DNA of 5,059 nucleotides, taken from contig JAGLTZ010000077.1 of assembly GCA_023135015.1 (NCBI GenBank), forward strand, positions 1-5,059, given 5' to 3'. Under the pieces are notes generated by a model, which saw only the letters and a list, made by a program, of their open reading frames with translations, did not search any database and had not been told where the DNA came from. Below, piece after piece: positions 1-5,059 of this stretch. Numbering within the stretch: position 1 is the stretch's first letter; each line of letters begins with the position of its first letter. This stretch comes from Candidatus Latescibacterota bacterium. GTDB lineage: Bacteria; Blakebacterota; Blakebacteria; Blakebacterales; Blakebacteraceae. The position numbers and the translations under genes were made by a program.

Positions 1-20
1 GGTTGTTGCGTGACAGGGCA

Positions 21-1157
21 CTAGGCCCGCCGGTAGATAGTACCTCTTGTATTCAGCCAAGCCTCAATGTGGGCGCGGGGGCCCCTTGGGCTCCCGCGCC
101 TGTAACGCAGCTCATATATCCGCCGCGTGGTTGCCACCTGGAGCTTATGGCTTCCTTCCACTGTTACAGACCGTATGGTTTCTGCTGGCACATAAGCGCG
201 CCACCGGTGTGCTCTGAGCACCAGCGCCTTCGGGGTGAGCACCGCTTCTCCCTTGCCTCGCGCGGTTAGCGGCTCATCCCCTACGCCGTCGGAGAGACGC
301 AGGAATGGCCACCTGCGCTCCGGGTGCGGGCCGGGTGGCTCGAAGCTGTGGCGCTCCTCTACCCCCAGCGCCACAACACGTGCCCATGTGCGCAGGGGGC
401 GGGCGCTGCTGCCATCCCAGCTGAGGTGTGAACCGCTGTACAGCTGTCCACTGCGGCTGCATTTTAGGCAGAAGACCACGCCCGCCCTTCTTCCCCGGAC
501 TGCGTTTGGCGACCCACACGAAGGGCAGCGCCACAGGAGTCGTCCCACGTCGGCAGCGCTGTAGTTACGGAGCAAAGGGGGAGAGGGGTGTGTGGCCAGG
601 GTGTTTGTAAGCCATAATTCGACATCGCGCTCGATCCTTGGAATCATCGGCTCACTCACCTCCAGGGATACGGGTGCCCTGCGCGGACCCCATCCCCAAC
701 GCGGCCAGATCCTATAGGAGCCGGAAAGGTTGACGGCAATCACCGGTTTGCCGGCCAGGATCAGCATCCTGGCTACCCCTGGCAGGACGGGTGATGGGGC
801 ACCGTCCCAGGAGCGCTCTCCTTCGGGGAAGACACCCACCACGCCGCCGGCCTCGAGGGTGCGGAGGACCTTGCGGATCGCAATAGGGTCCGGTCTGTAT
901 CGCCTCAGCTTGATACAGCCGAGGGCCTTCAGGAAGAGCCGCTGCCACAGAGGACGGAATGCCTCAGCGGTTGTCAGGAAGGAGATGGGGCGTGGAAAAG
1001 CGGCCGCCAGCAGAAAGGCGTCCAGATATGATCGGTGGTTTGCGACAACAACGAGCGGGCCTTCACCGGGAATGGATGCCTCCCCGGCCAGATGCAGACC
1101 GCACCATGCCTTCAGCAGGGGACGGATAAGTGATCTGATGAGCAGGTAAAACCGCAT
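21..1157 (-). CDS. PlsC-family 1-acylglycerol-3-phosphate acyltransferase-like protein with C-terminal zinc ribbon and PH-like region
   Basis: Predicted membrane-associated acyltransferase of the lysophosphatidic acid acyltransferase (PlsC/LPLAT) superfamily, which moves an acyl chain onto a lysophospholipid or related acceptor. Numbered from the ATG at 1157 (378 aa), the HX4D catalytic motif is NHRSYLD (His41, Asp46), the second block is GCIKLRRYR (about 80-88), and the FPEGERS acceptor-binding block is at 110-116. A VIAVNLSG strand at about 139-146 matches the fourth block. The N-terminus is hydrophobic and basic. Family members of this type usually end near residue 200-250. This one continues with CPSC...CLKC (Cys211, 214, 230, 233), a likely zinc ribbon, and a beta-rich stretch (about 301-368) beginning GEAVLTPKALVL that resembles bacterial PH/GRAM-like domains. 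That last assignment is from pattern only. Start uncertain: the ATG has only a weak, distant AGGG, while an in-frame TTG at 1187 has AAGGGGA seven bases upstream. A still longer frame opens with a GTG at 1253 but lacks a ribosome site. The true acyl acceptor cannot be deduced. Confidence 0.85.
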   Translation of the reverse strand: MRFYLLIRSLIRPLLKAWCGLHLAGEASIPGEGPLVVVANHRSYLDAFLLAAAFPRPISFLTTAEAFRPLWQRLFLKALGCIKLRRYRPDPIAIRKVLRTLEAGGVVGVFPEGERSWDGAPSPVLPGVARMLILAGKPVIAVNLSGSYRIWPRWGWGPRRAPVSLEVSEPMIPRIERDVELWLTNTLATHPSPPLLRNYSAADVGRLLWRCPSCGSPNAVRGRRAGVVFCLKCSRSGQLYSGSHLSWDGSSARPLRTWARVVALGVEERHSFEPPGPHPERRWPFLRLSDGVGDEPLTARGKGEAVLTPKALVLRAHRWRAYVPAETIRSVTVEGSHKLQVATTRRIYELRYRRGSPRGPRAHIEAWLNTRGTIYRRA

Positions 1158-1163
1158 GGGCGG

Positions 1164-1193
1164 AAGATACCCTGATGGGGCCGCCAATGACAA
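1164..1193 (-). promoter_or_regulatory. Weak candidate sigma-70-type promoter for the acyltransferase gene
   Basis: On the minus strand TTGTCA (1193-1188) and TATCTT (1169-1164) are separated by 18 bases; they match the consensus boxes at 5 of 6 and 4 of 6 positions. The -10-like box ends six bases before the ATG at 1157, so transcription would begin at or next to that ATG and give a leaderless message. That would fit the poor ribosome site of the ATG, but it conflicts with the alternative TTG start at 1187, which lies inside this element. Matches of this quality arise by chance, so this is a suggestion only. Confidence 0.25.
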
Positions 1194-1204
1194 ATCCCCT
1201 TGTT

Positions 1205-1240
1205 GCCTGCGCTGAGCTGGCAAGAGGGCGCTCTGCAGGC
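1205..1240. repeat. Imperfect inverted repeat between the divergent genes
   Basis: GCCTGC (1205-1210) is the reverse complement of GCAGGC (1235-1240). Inside it, GAGC (1214-1217) pairs with GCTC (1230-1233), leaving a 3-base/1-base internal mismatch and a 12-base loop. It ends six bases before the -35 box of the predicted secD promoter and lies upstream of the acyltransferase start. There is no T-run after it on either strand, so it does not look like an intrinsic terminator. A regulator-binding site is possible, as is chance in GC-rich DNA. Confidence 0.35.
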
Positions 1241-1246
1241 GTGTGG

Positions 1247-1275
1247 TTGACACCTGGTTGACTCGCAGGTAGTTT
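1247..1275 (+). promoter_or_regulatory. Predicted sigma-70-type promoter of the secD-secF-murQ-ridA cluster
   Basis: A perfect -35 hexamer TTGACA (1247-1252) is followed after exactly 17 bases by TAGTTT (1270-1275), which keeps the key T, A and final T of the -10 consensus. Transcription would start near 1282, giving a leader of about 60 bases before the GTG of secD. This is the best promoter-like match in the only intergenic region of useful size, and it is correctly placed and oriented for the cluster. The -35 box lies in the first copy of an 8-bp direct repeat (TGGTTGAC at 1244-1251 and 1255-1262). Confidence 0.55.
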
Positions 1276-1323
1276 TCGGTGCTTTGCAGGAAGAGACGAT
1301 TTCCCCGGCCCCAACCCCTGAAA

Positions 1324-1330
1324 GGTAAGG
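1324..1330 (+). promoter_or_regulatory. Ribosome binding site of secD
   Basis: GGTAAGG gives a partial Shine-Dalgarno match (AAGG) 11 bases before the GTG at 1342, slightly longer than ideal. An in-frame TGA at 1336-1338 rules out any start further upstream, so the GTG is the first possible initiation codon and the one that precedes the first membrane segment. Confidence 0.5.
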
Positions 1331-1341
1331 ATTACTGAAGC

Positions 1342-3030
1342 GTGAAGAGGGACAATCGATTCCGCATAGGCCTCGTTATTGTCTTGATTGTGGCCTCGCT
1401 CTTTTCGCTGCTGCCGACATTTCGCATGTTTATGATGGACGAGGAGCAGCGCCAGCGGATGAAGCAGGAGGAGCCTCAGGCGTGGAAATCGCTTGAGTCG
1501 AAGGCGATAAAACTGGGACTCGACCTGCGTGGTGGTATGCACCTTGTAATGGAGATCGACCTCGATGCCATCCCTGCCGAGGGTCGCAGCGATGCCCAGG
1601 ATCGATTCCTCAGCATCATCCGAAACAGGATCGACCAGTACGGGGTCTCGGAGCCCGTGATCCAGAAGCAGGGTAACAACCGGGTGGTTATCCAGCTGGC
1701 CGGTATCGACAACCCGGAAGCGGCGCGTGACCTTGTCGGGCGCACCGCCGTTCTCACCTACAACATGCTGAAGTCGGGGGACCTGGTGGTGGACCTGGTC
1801 AACAGGATCAACCGTGCCCTCTACGAAGGGCTGGTATCGGGTGAGATCGACCGCGAAAGGATCGGCCTGCATGTGGTTCAGCCTGAGACCCCCGATCTTA
1901 TGGGTATCGTGGGCCTGGACACCACTGCTGTGGGTGACGATTCCACCAGGATCCCCGAACAGCCTCTCAACCTCTATCTGCTGGTCGATCCCGGGTCCCC
2001 GGAGGTGCTTTGGGCCGACGAGGACAACATGGCGTGGGTGGACAGCATTATGGCCCTTCCCAGTATCAGAAGCGTCATCCCGCAGGACGCTGAGTTCCAC
2101 TGGGCGATGTGGAGTGATGAACGCTACACGACCGCAGACGGGCTCAGGTACCGTGAACTCTTCCTCACCGAAGCCGTCCCGGTTGTCACAGGGGAGAACC
2201 TTGAGGACGCCCAGTTCACCATCGGCGGTCCTCAGGATCCCGATGCGGCCGGCCGGCCTGTGGTGAATTTCAGGCTGACCACGGAAGGTGGGCAGATAAT
2301 ACGCCGGGTCTCAAGGGTTAATATCGGCAACCGCATGGCGATTATCCTGGACGGGCGGGTGGCCATAGCGCCGGTTATCGAAGGTCAGCTGGGTGCGAGT
2401 TCGAGGATTACGGGCATTAATGATATGCAGGAGGCCCGGAACGTGACGATCACGCTCCGCTCTGGTGCACTTCCTGCACCGGCCGAGATCGTGGAGGAGC
2501 GAACTGTTGGGCCGAGCCTCGGGGCGGACAGTATCCGTTCGGGCACCATCTCGGCTCTGGTAGGGCTCCTTGTGGTCGTCCTCTTCATGGTAGCGTACTA
2601 CAGGGGCTCCGGCCTGATCGCCGATACCGCACTTATGCTGAACGTACTCTTCATCCTTGCCGTTCTGGCAGGTTTCCACTTCACGCTGACGCTGCCTGGC
2701 ATCGCGGGAATCATCCTGACCATGGGTATGGCCGTAGACGCGAACGTACTTATTTACGACCGTATCAAGGAGGAGCTTCGGGCGGGCAAGACTGTCCGGG
2801 CCTCGGTTGATGCGGGCTACGCCAACGCCACCAGTGCGATCCTCGACGCCAATATCACCACCCTGATCTCGGCACTGGTGCTGTATCAGTTCGGTACCGG
2901 GCCTATTCGGGGTTTCGCGCTAACCCTGACGGTAGGAATCGTCTCCTCGGTCTTCACCGCTCTAATCGTCACTCGGCTCATATTCGATGCGAGGTTGAAC
3001 CGGGCGGTGGTTCAAGAGCTGAGCATATAA
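1342..3030 (+). CDS. secD: Protein translocase subunit SecD
   Basis: SecD pairs with SecF as an RND-type inner-membrane complex that uses the proton motive force to help SecYEG/SecA complete protein export. The 562-aa product has the family layout: one N-terminal membrane helix (about 8-27), a large extracytoplasmic P1 region (about 30-395), then five clustered C-terminal helices (about 403-550). The signature LGLDLRGG is at 58-65. The P1 base strands appear as NRVVIQLAGI (113-122) and again as RMAIILDGRVAIAPVI (331-346), followed by LRSGALPAP (382-390). The fourth-helix motif GMAVDANVLIYDRIKEEL (462-479) contains Asp466, equivalent to the proton-relay aspartate of the family, and DANITTLI (502-509) follows. 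Residues about 145-290 form the less conserved P1 head portion. The length is within the SecD range. It starts with GTG and lies 12 bp before secF. No yajC is found immediately upstream, where many bacteria have it. Confidence 0.97.
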   Translation: MKRDNRFRIGLVIVLIVASLFSLLPTFRMFMMDEEQRQRMKQEEPQAWKSLESKAIKLGLDLRGGMHLVMEIDLDAIPAEGRSDAQDRFLSIIRNRIDQYGVSEPVIQKQGNNRVVIQLAGIDNPEAARDLVGRTAVLTYNMLKSGDLVVDLVNRINRALYEGLVSGEIDRERIGLHVVQPETPDLMGIVGLDTTAVGDDSTRIPEQPLNLYLLVDPGSPEVLWADEDNMAWVDSIMALPSIRSVIPQDAEFHWAMWSDERYTTADGLRYRELFLTEAVPVVTGENLEDAQFTIGGPQDPDAAGRPVVNFRLTTEGGQIIRRVSRVNIGNRMAIILDGRVAIAPVIEGQLGASSRITGINDMQEARNVTITLRSGALPAPAEIVEERTVGPSLGADSIRSGTISALVGLLVVVLFMVAYYRGSGLIADTALMLNVLFILAVLAGFHFTLTLPGIAGIILTMGMAVDANVLIYDRIKEELRAGKTVRASVDAGYANATSAILDANITTLISALVLYQFGTGPIRGFALTLTVGIVSSVFTALIVTRLIFDARLNRAVVQELSI

Positions 3031-3034
3031 GGAG
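3030..3034 (+). promoter_or_regulatory. Ribosome binding site that fixes the TTG start of secF
   Basis: AGGAG overlaps the last base of the secD stop codon and sits eight bases before TTG at 3043. The secD stop is in the same frame as secF, so secF must begin after 3030. This TTG is the only start that keeps the conserved N-terminal segment ahead of the first membrane helix. Confidence 0.75.
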
Positions 3035-3042
3035 TTCACCAC

Positions 3043-3960
3043 TTGGATCTGTTCGTCAATGCAGACTACGATTTTCTGAGGGTCCGGCGTACTGCGTACG
3101 TCGTTTCGGCCGTGCTGATAGTTGTAGGACTTGTAAGTCTGGTGATGCACGGCGGCCCCAATTACTCGATCGACTTCGAAGGGGGTCTGATGATGCGGAT
3201 CGCCTTCGAGCAGCCGGTGGATATCGGTGAGCTGCGGCAGGTGATAACCGATGCGACCCGGAAGACGCCCGAGGTGACCAGGGATATTGATGAGGAGGGC
3301 AACTATATCATAAGAATCGAGCAGCTGGAGCAGGCGGCGGGGCAGGAAGCCGCGGATCAGATTCAGGTGGCCCTGGCGCAGGCTTTCACTAACAATACGT
3401 TGACTGTACGCTCGGTGGAGGATGTGGGGCCAAAGGTTGGTGCCGAACTGCGCACGAAGGCGATCTGGGCGATATTGTGGGCCCTGCTGGGGATACTGAT
3501 CTATATCTCCTGGCGGTTTGAAATGCGCTTTGCCGTGGTAAGTGTAGTGACTCTTTTTCATGACGTTCTCCTCGTGCTCGGCCTCTTCAGCTTTATGAAC
3601 ATCGAGATTGGCCTGGTCATCGTGGCCGCACTGCTGACGATAGTCGGGTATTCTCTGAACGACACGATCGTCGTGCTCGACCGGATCCGCGAAAACCTGA
3701 AGAGGTATCGCCAGGAAAAGTACGACTGGATCTTGAACAGGGCGATCAACGAGACACTGAGCCGGACGGTCGTGACCTCTGTGACGACCTTTCTTGTGGT
3801 CTTCATCCTGTGGATGGTGGGTGGAGCAGTGATACACGACTTCGCCTTCGCACTGATGGCCGGTGTGATTATCGGGACCTATTCATCGATCTTCGTTGCC
3901 GCCCCTATTCTAGTCGAGTGGCAGACAATCTCCCCACAGGCCCGCACCAAGCGGAAATAG
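3043..3960 (+). CDS. secF: Protein translocase subunit SecF
   Basis: SecF is the partner of SecD in the proton-driven accessory complex of the Sec translocon. The 305-aa protein starts with TTG and opens with DYDFLRVRR, typical of the family, then a first membrane helix (about 17-35), the IDFEGG motif (43-48) and a small periplasmic P4 domain (about 50-130) that ends in VGP (128-130). Five further helices follow (about 140-295), with the membrane signature GYSLNDTIVVLDRIRENL at 202-219. Asp213 in it is the conserved charged residue of the SecF half of the proton path. Further conserved helix residues are visible at RTVVTSVTTF (241-250) and near GVIIGTYSS (274-282). Length is normal, and no truncation or frameshift is seen. 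It lies between secD (12-bp gap) and murQ (15-bp gap). Confidence 0.97.
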   Translation: MDLFVNADYDFLRVRRTAYVVSAVLIVVGLVSLVMHGGPNYSIDFEGGLMMRIAFEQPVDIGELRQVITDATRKTPEVTRDIDEEGNYIIRIEQLEQAAGQEAADQIQVALAQAFTNNTLTVRSVEDVGPKVGAELRTKAIWAILWALLGILIYISWRFEMRFAVVSVVTLFHDVLLVLGLFSFMNIEIGLVIVAALLTIVGYSLNDTIVVLDRIRENLKRYRQEKYDWILNRAINETLSRTVVTSVTTFLVVFILWMVGGAVIHDFAFALMAGVIIGTYSSIFVAAPILVEWQTISPQARTKRK

Positions 3961-3975
3961 CACAAGCTTTTTAAA

Positions 3976-4962
3976 GTGAACGAAGACCCGCAACGCCTCC
4001 GCCGGCTGGCCGAGCAACTCGACTGGCTGGTGACTGAGGCCCTGCATCCGGGTGCGGTCCAGCTCGATACGATGGACACGGCAGAGCTGCTGAGGGCGAT
4101 GAATGCCGAAGATGCCGCCGTCTCCGGGGCTGTGGAGAAAGTGCTTGGGGCCGTCGAGGAGGCTGTTGAGCGAATAGTGGCGGCGTTCCGCAATGGTGGA
4201 GGGCTCTTCTACATTGGTGCGGGGACCAGCGGTCGGTTGGGGGTGCTGGACGCCAGTGAGTGTCCGCCCACCTTCGGGATCGACCCCGAACTTGTGAGGG
4301 GAGTTATTGCGGGCGGCCGTCAGGCGCTGGTCCGTTCAAGTGAAGGACTCGAGGATGAGGGCAGGCAGGGTTGGCTCGACCTGAAGGAAGCCGGTGCCAG
4401 GGCCGGGGACGTCGTGGTCGGAATCACCGCGAGCACCAGGACACCCTACGTGGTGGAGGCATTAAAGGAAGCACGGGATGCCGGCCTGATCACTATATAC
4501 CTGACGTGCAACCCCAGCGGCGTACCGGGAGTTGGGGCCGATGTTACTATCAACCCGGTAGTGGGTCCCGAGCTGGTTGCCGGTTCCACCCGCCTGAAGG
4601 CGGGAACAGCCACCAAGATGATTCTGAACATGCTCACGACAGCGGCATTTGTGAAGATGGGCAAAACTTACGGCAGTCTGATGGTGGACCTGCGCCCTGT
4701 CAGCGATAAGCTTCGCGCACGCGCCCGCCGGATCGTCATGCTGGCCTGCGGGGTGGATTTCGATTCTGCGGATGCGGCTCTGCGTGATGCCGAAGAAGAG
4801 GTGATGGTCGCGATCTTGATGCTGAGGGGGCCGATGACCATTAAAGGGGCCAGGCAGGCGCTCGAGGGACGGCGACGGCAGGAGGGGATACGCAGGCTGC
4901 TCAGCGGGCGGCCTCCTGCATATTCAGAAACTCATCAAGACTTGAGCGGAGAGCAGAAATGA
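3976..4962 (+). CDS. murQ: N-acetylmuramic acid 6-phosphate etherase MurQ
   Basis: Cytoplasmic enzyme that cleaves the D-lactyl ether of MurNAc 6-phosphate to give GlcNAc 6-phosphate and D-lactate, in recycling of peptidoglycan or its imported fragments. The 328-aa sequence shows the family N-terminus (LVTEALHP, 18-25) and an SIS sugar-phosphate isomerase fold from about residue 55 to 220. Its signature is GAGTSGRLGVLDASECPPTF (81-100). Glu95 and Glu126, in SSEGLED, are 31 residues apart, the same spacing as the two catalytic glutamates of the E. coli enzyme. GSTRLKAGTATKMILNML (203-220) and the LMVD block (235-238) follow, then a helical C-terminal domain. Departures from the usual family sequence are ASTRTPYV (152-159), where ASGRTPYV is common, GSLMVD instead of GNLMVD, and SDKL instead of NxKL. 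The GTG is the first start after an in-frame stop (the secF stop) but has no clear ribosome site. The stop overlaps the next gene's start. Confidence 0.95.
   Translation: MNEDPQRLRRLAEQLDWLVTEALHPGAVQLDTMDTAELLRAMNAEDAAVSGAVEKVLGAVEEAVERIVAAFRNGGGLFYIGAGTSGRLGVLDASECPPTFGIDPELVRGVIAGGRQALVRSSEGLEDEGRQGWLDLKEAGARAGDVVVGITASTRTPYVVEALKEARDAGLITIYLTCNPSGVPGVGADVTINPVVGPELVAGSTRLKAGTATKMILNMLTTAAFVKMGKTYGSLMVDLRPVSDKLRARARRIVMLACGVDFDSADAALRDAEEEVMVAILMLRGPMTIKGARQALEGRRRQEGIRRLLSGRPPAYSETHQDLSGEQK
4948..4951 (+). promoter_or_regulatory. Ribosome binding site of the ridA-like gene
   Basis: GGAG lies inside the 3' end of murQ, seven bases before the ATG at 4959. Together with the ATGA overlap it supports this start and translation coupled to murQ. 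Confidence 0.65.
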
Positions 4963-5059
4963 GCAACAGGGCGGTTCATACCGACACGGCGCCCGAGGCG
5001 GTAGGGCCATACAGCCAGGCGGTTGTGGTTGAGTTGGATGGCGAGCGGAAGATGGTTTT
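4959..5059 (+). CDS. ridA: RidA/YjgF/UK114-family protein, 5' part only
   Basis: Only the first 33 complete codons are in the window; the gene runs off the end. Its ATG overlaps the murQ stop as ATGA. The protein begins MSNRAVHTDTAPEAVGPYSQ. The AP-x-x-x-GPYSQAV segment (residues 11-22) is the N-terminal signature of the RidA family, whose members hydrolyse reactive enamine/imine intermediates, such as 2-aminoacrylate from serine or threonine dehydration, to keto acids and ammonia. The arginine that marks deaminating members of the family lies in the missing part, so enzyme activity cannot be judged. Other YjgF-family subgroups with different roles share this N-terminus. Its fourth place in the cluster suggests co-transcription with secD, secF and murQ. 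Confidence 0.85.
   Translation, partial: MSNRAVHTDTAPEAVGPYSQAVVVELDGERKMV

Noticed and set aside
73..102. GC-rich inverted repeat (GGCGCGGG ... CCCGCGCC)
   Set aside because: It lies within the coding region for the C-terminus of the acyltransferase, encodes Arg/Gly/Pro codons, and has no adjacent T-run, so it is likely a composition effect and not a terminator.
730..1149. Plus-strand frame opposite the acyltransferase
   Set aside because: It overlaps the catalytic motifs of the minus-strand gene and has no recognisable protein features.
1290..1305. Possible small hairpin (GGAA ... TTCC) in the secD leader
   Set aside because: The stem is only four base pairs with an eight-base loop; too weak to support an attenuator or riboswitch, and no known leader motif is visible.
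1063..2100. Long minus-strand open frame (345 codons) opposite secD and the intergenic region
   Set aside because: It is antisense to the strongly recognisable secD, rich in His, Arg and Pro in a way typical of reverse-frame translation, and matches no domain I know.
1814..2266. Plus-strand 150-codon frame inside secD
   Set aside because: It is an alternative-frame shadow rich in Ser, Pro, Arg and Trp; the secD frame through the same bases carries P1-domain sequence.
2962..3837. Minus-strand open frame (291 codons) opposite secF
   Set aside because: It mirrors secF codons in the opposite strand and gives a low-complexity His/Asp/Gln-rich product without motifs.
1..5059. Mobile element, CRISPR array, phage, toxin-antitoxin or defence system
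   Set aside because: No terminal repeats, repeat-spacer pattern, transposase or integrase motifs, or unexplained gene is present; all substantial reading frames are accounted for by housekeeping families.

Overview
The window is ordinary bacterial chromosome, GC-rich by eye and almost fully coding. It holds one minus-strand gene and, divergent from it, a four-gene plus-strand cluster. The SecD and SecF proteins are separate polypeptides and MurQ is present, so this is a bacterium with a peptidoglycan cell wall. Separate SecD and SecF are most familiar from Gram-negative phyla, but I cannot place the organism more exactly. GTG and TTG starts are used freely (GTG for secD, TTG for secF, GTG for murQ).

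Layout: 21-1157 (minus) is a PlsC-type acyltransferase that carries a C-terminal four-cysteine zinc ribbon and a predicted PH-like beta-rich segment. The 1158-1341 intergenic region is the only real non-coding stretch. It holds a good sigma-70-type promoter for the plus-strand cluster (TTGACA, 17-bp spacer, TAGTTT), an imperfect inverted repeat just upstream of it, an 8-bp direct repeat across its -35 box, and a weaker candidate promoter for the acyltransferase. Then follow secD (1342-3030), secF (3043-3960), murQ (3976-4962) and the beginning of a RidA/YjgF-family gene (4959 to the window end, truncated). The gaps are 12 bp and 15 bp, then a 4-bp ATGA overlap, so the cluster looks like one operon with no internal terminator.

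Functionally, SecD and SecF form the membrane accessory complex that uses the proton gradient to help pull proteins through SecYEG. MurQ recycles N-acetylmuramic acid 6-phosphate from peptidoglycan turnover in the cytoplasm, and RidA removes reactive enamine/imine metabolites. Apart from SecD-SecF the genes do not form one pathway; the grouping reads as co-expressed housekeeping functions. The usual yajC partner is not found next to secD here.

I found no sign of a mobile element, CRISPR array, defence system, RNA gene or other undescribed system. The most unusual item is the domain architecture of the minus-strand acyltransferase. Smaller points are the regulatory architecture of the divergent intergenic region and a substitution in a conserved MurQ loop.
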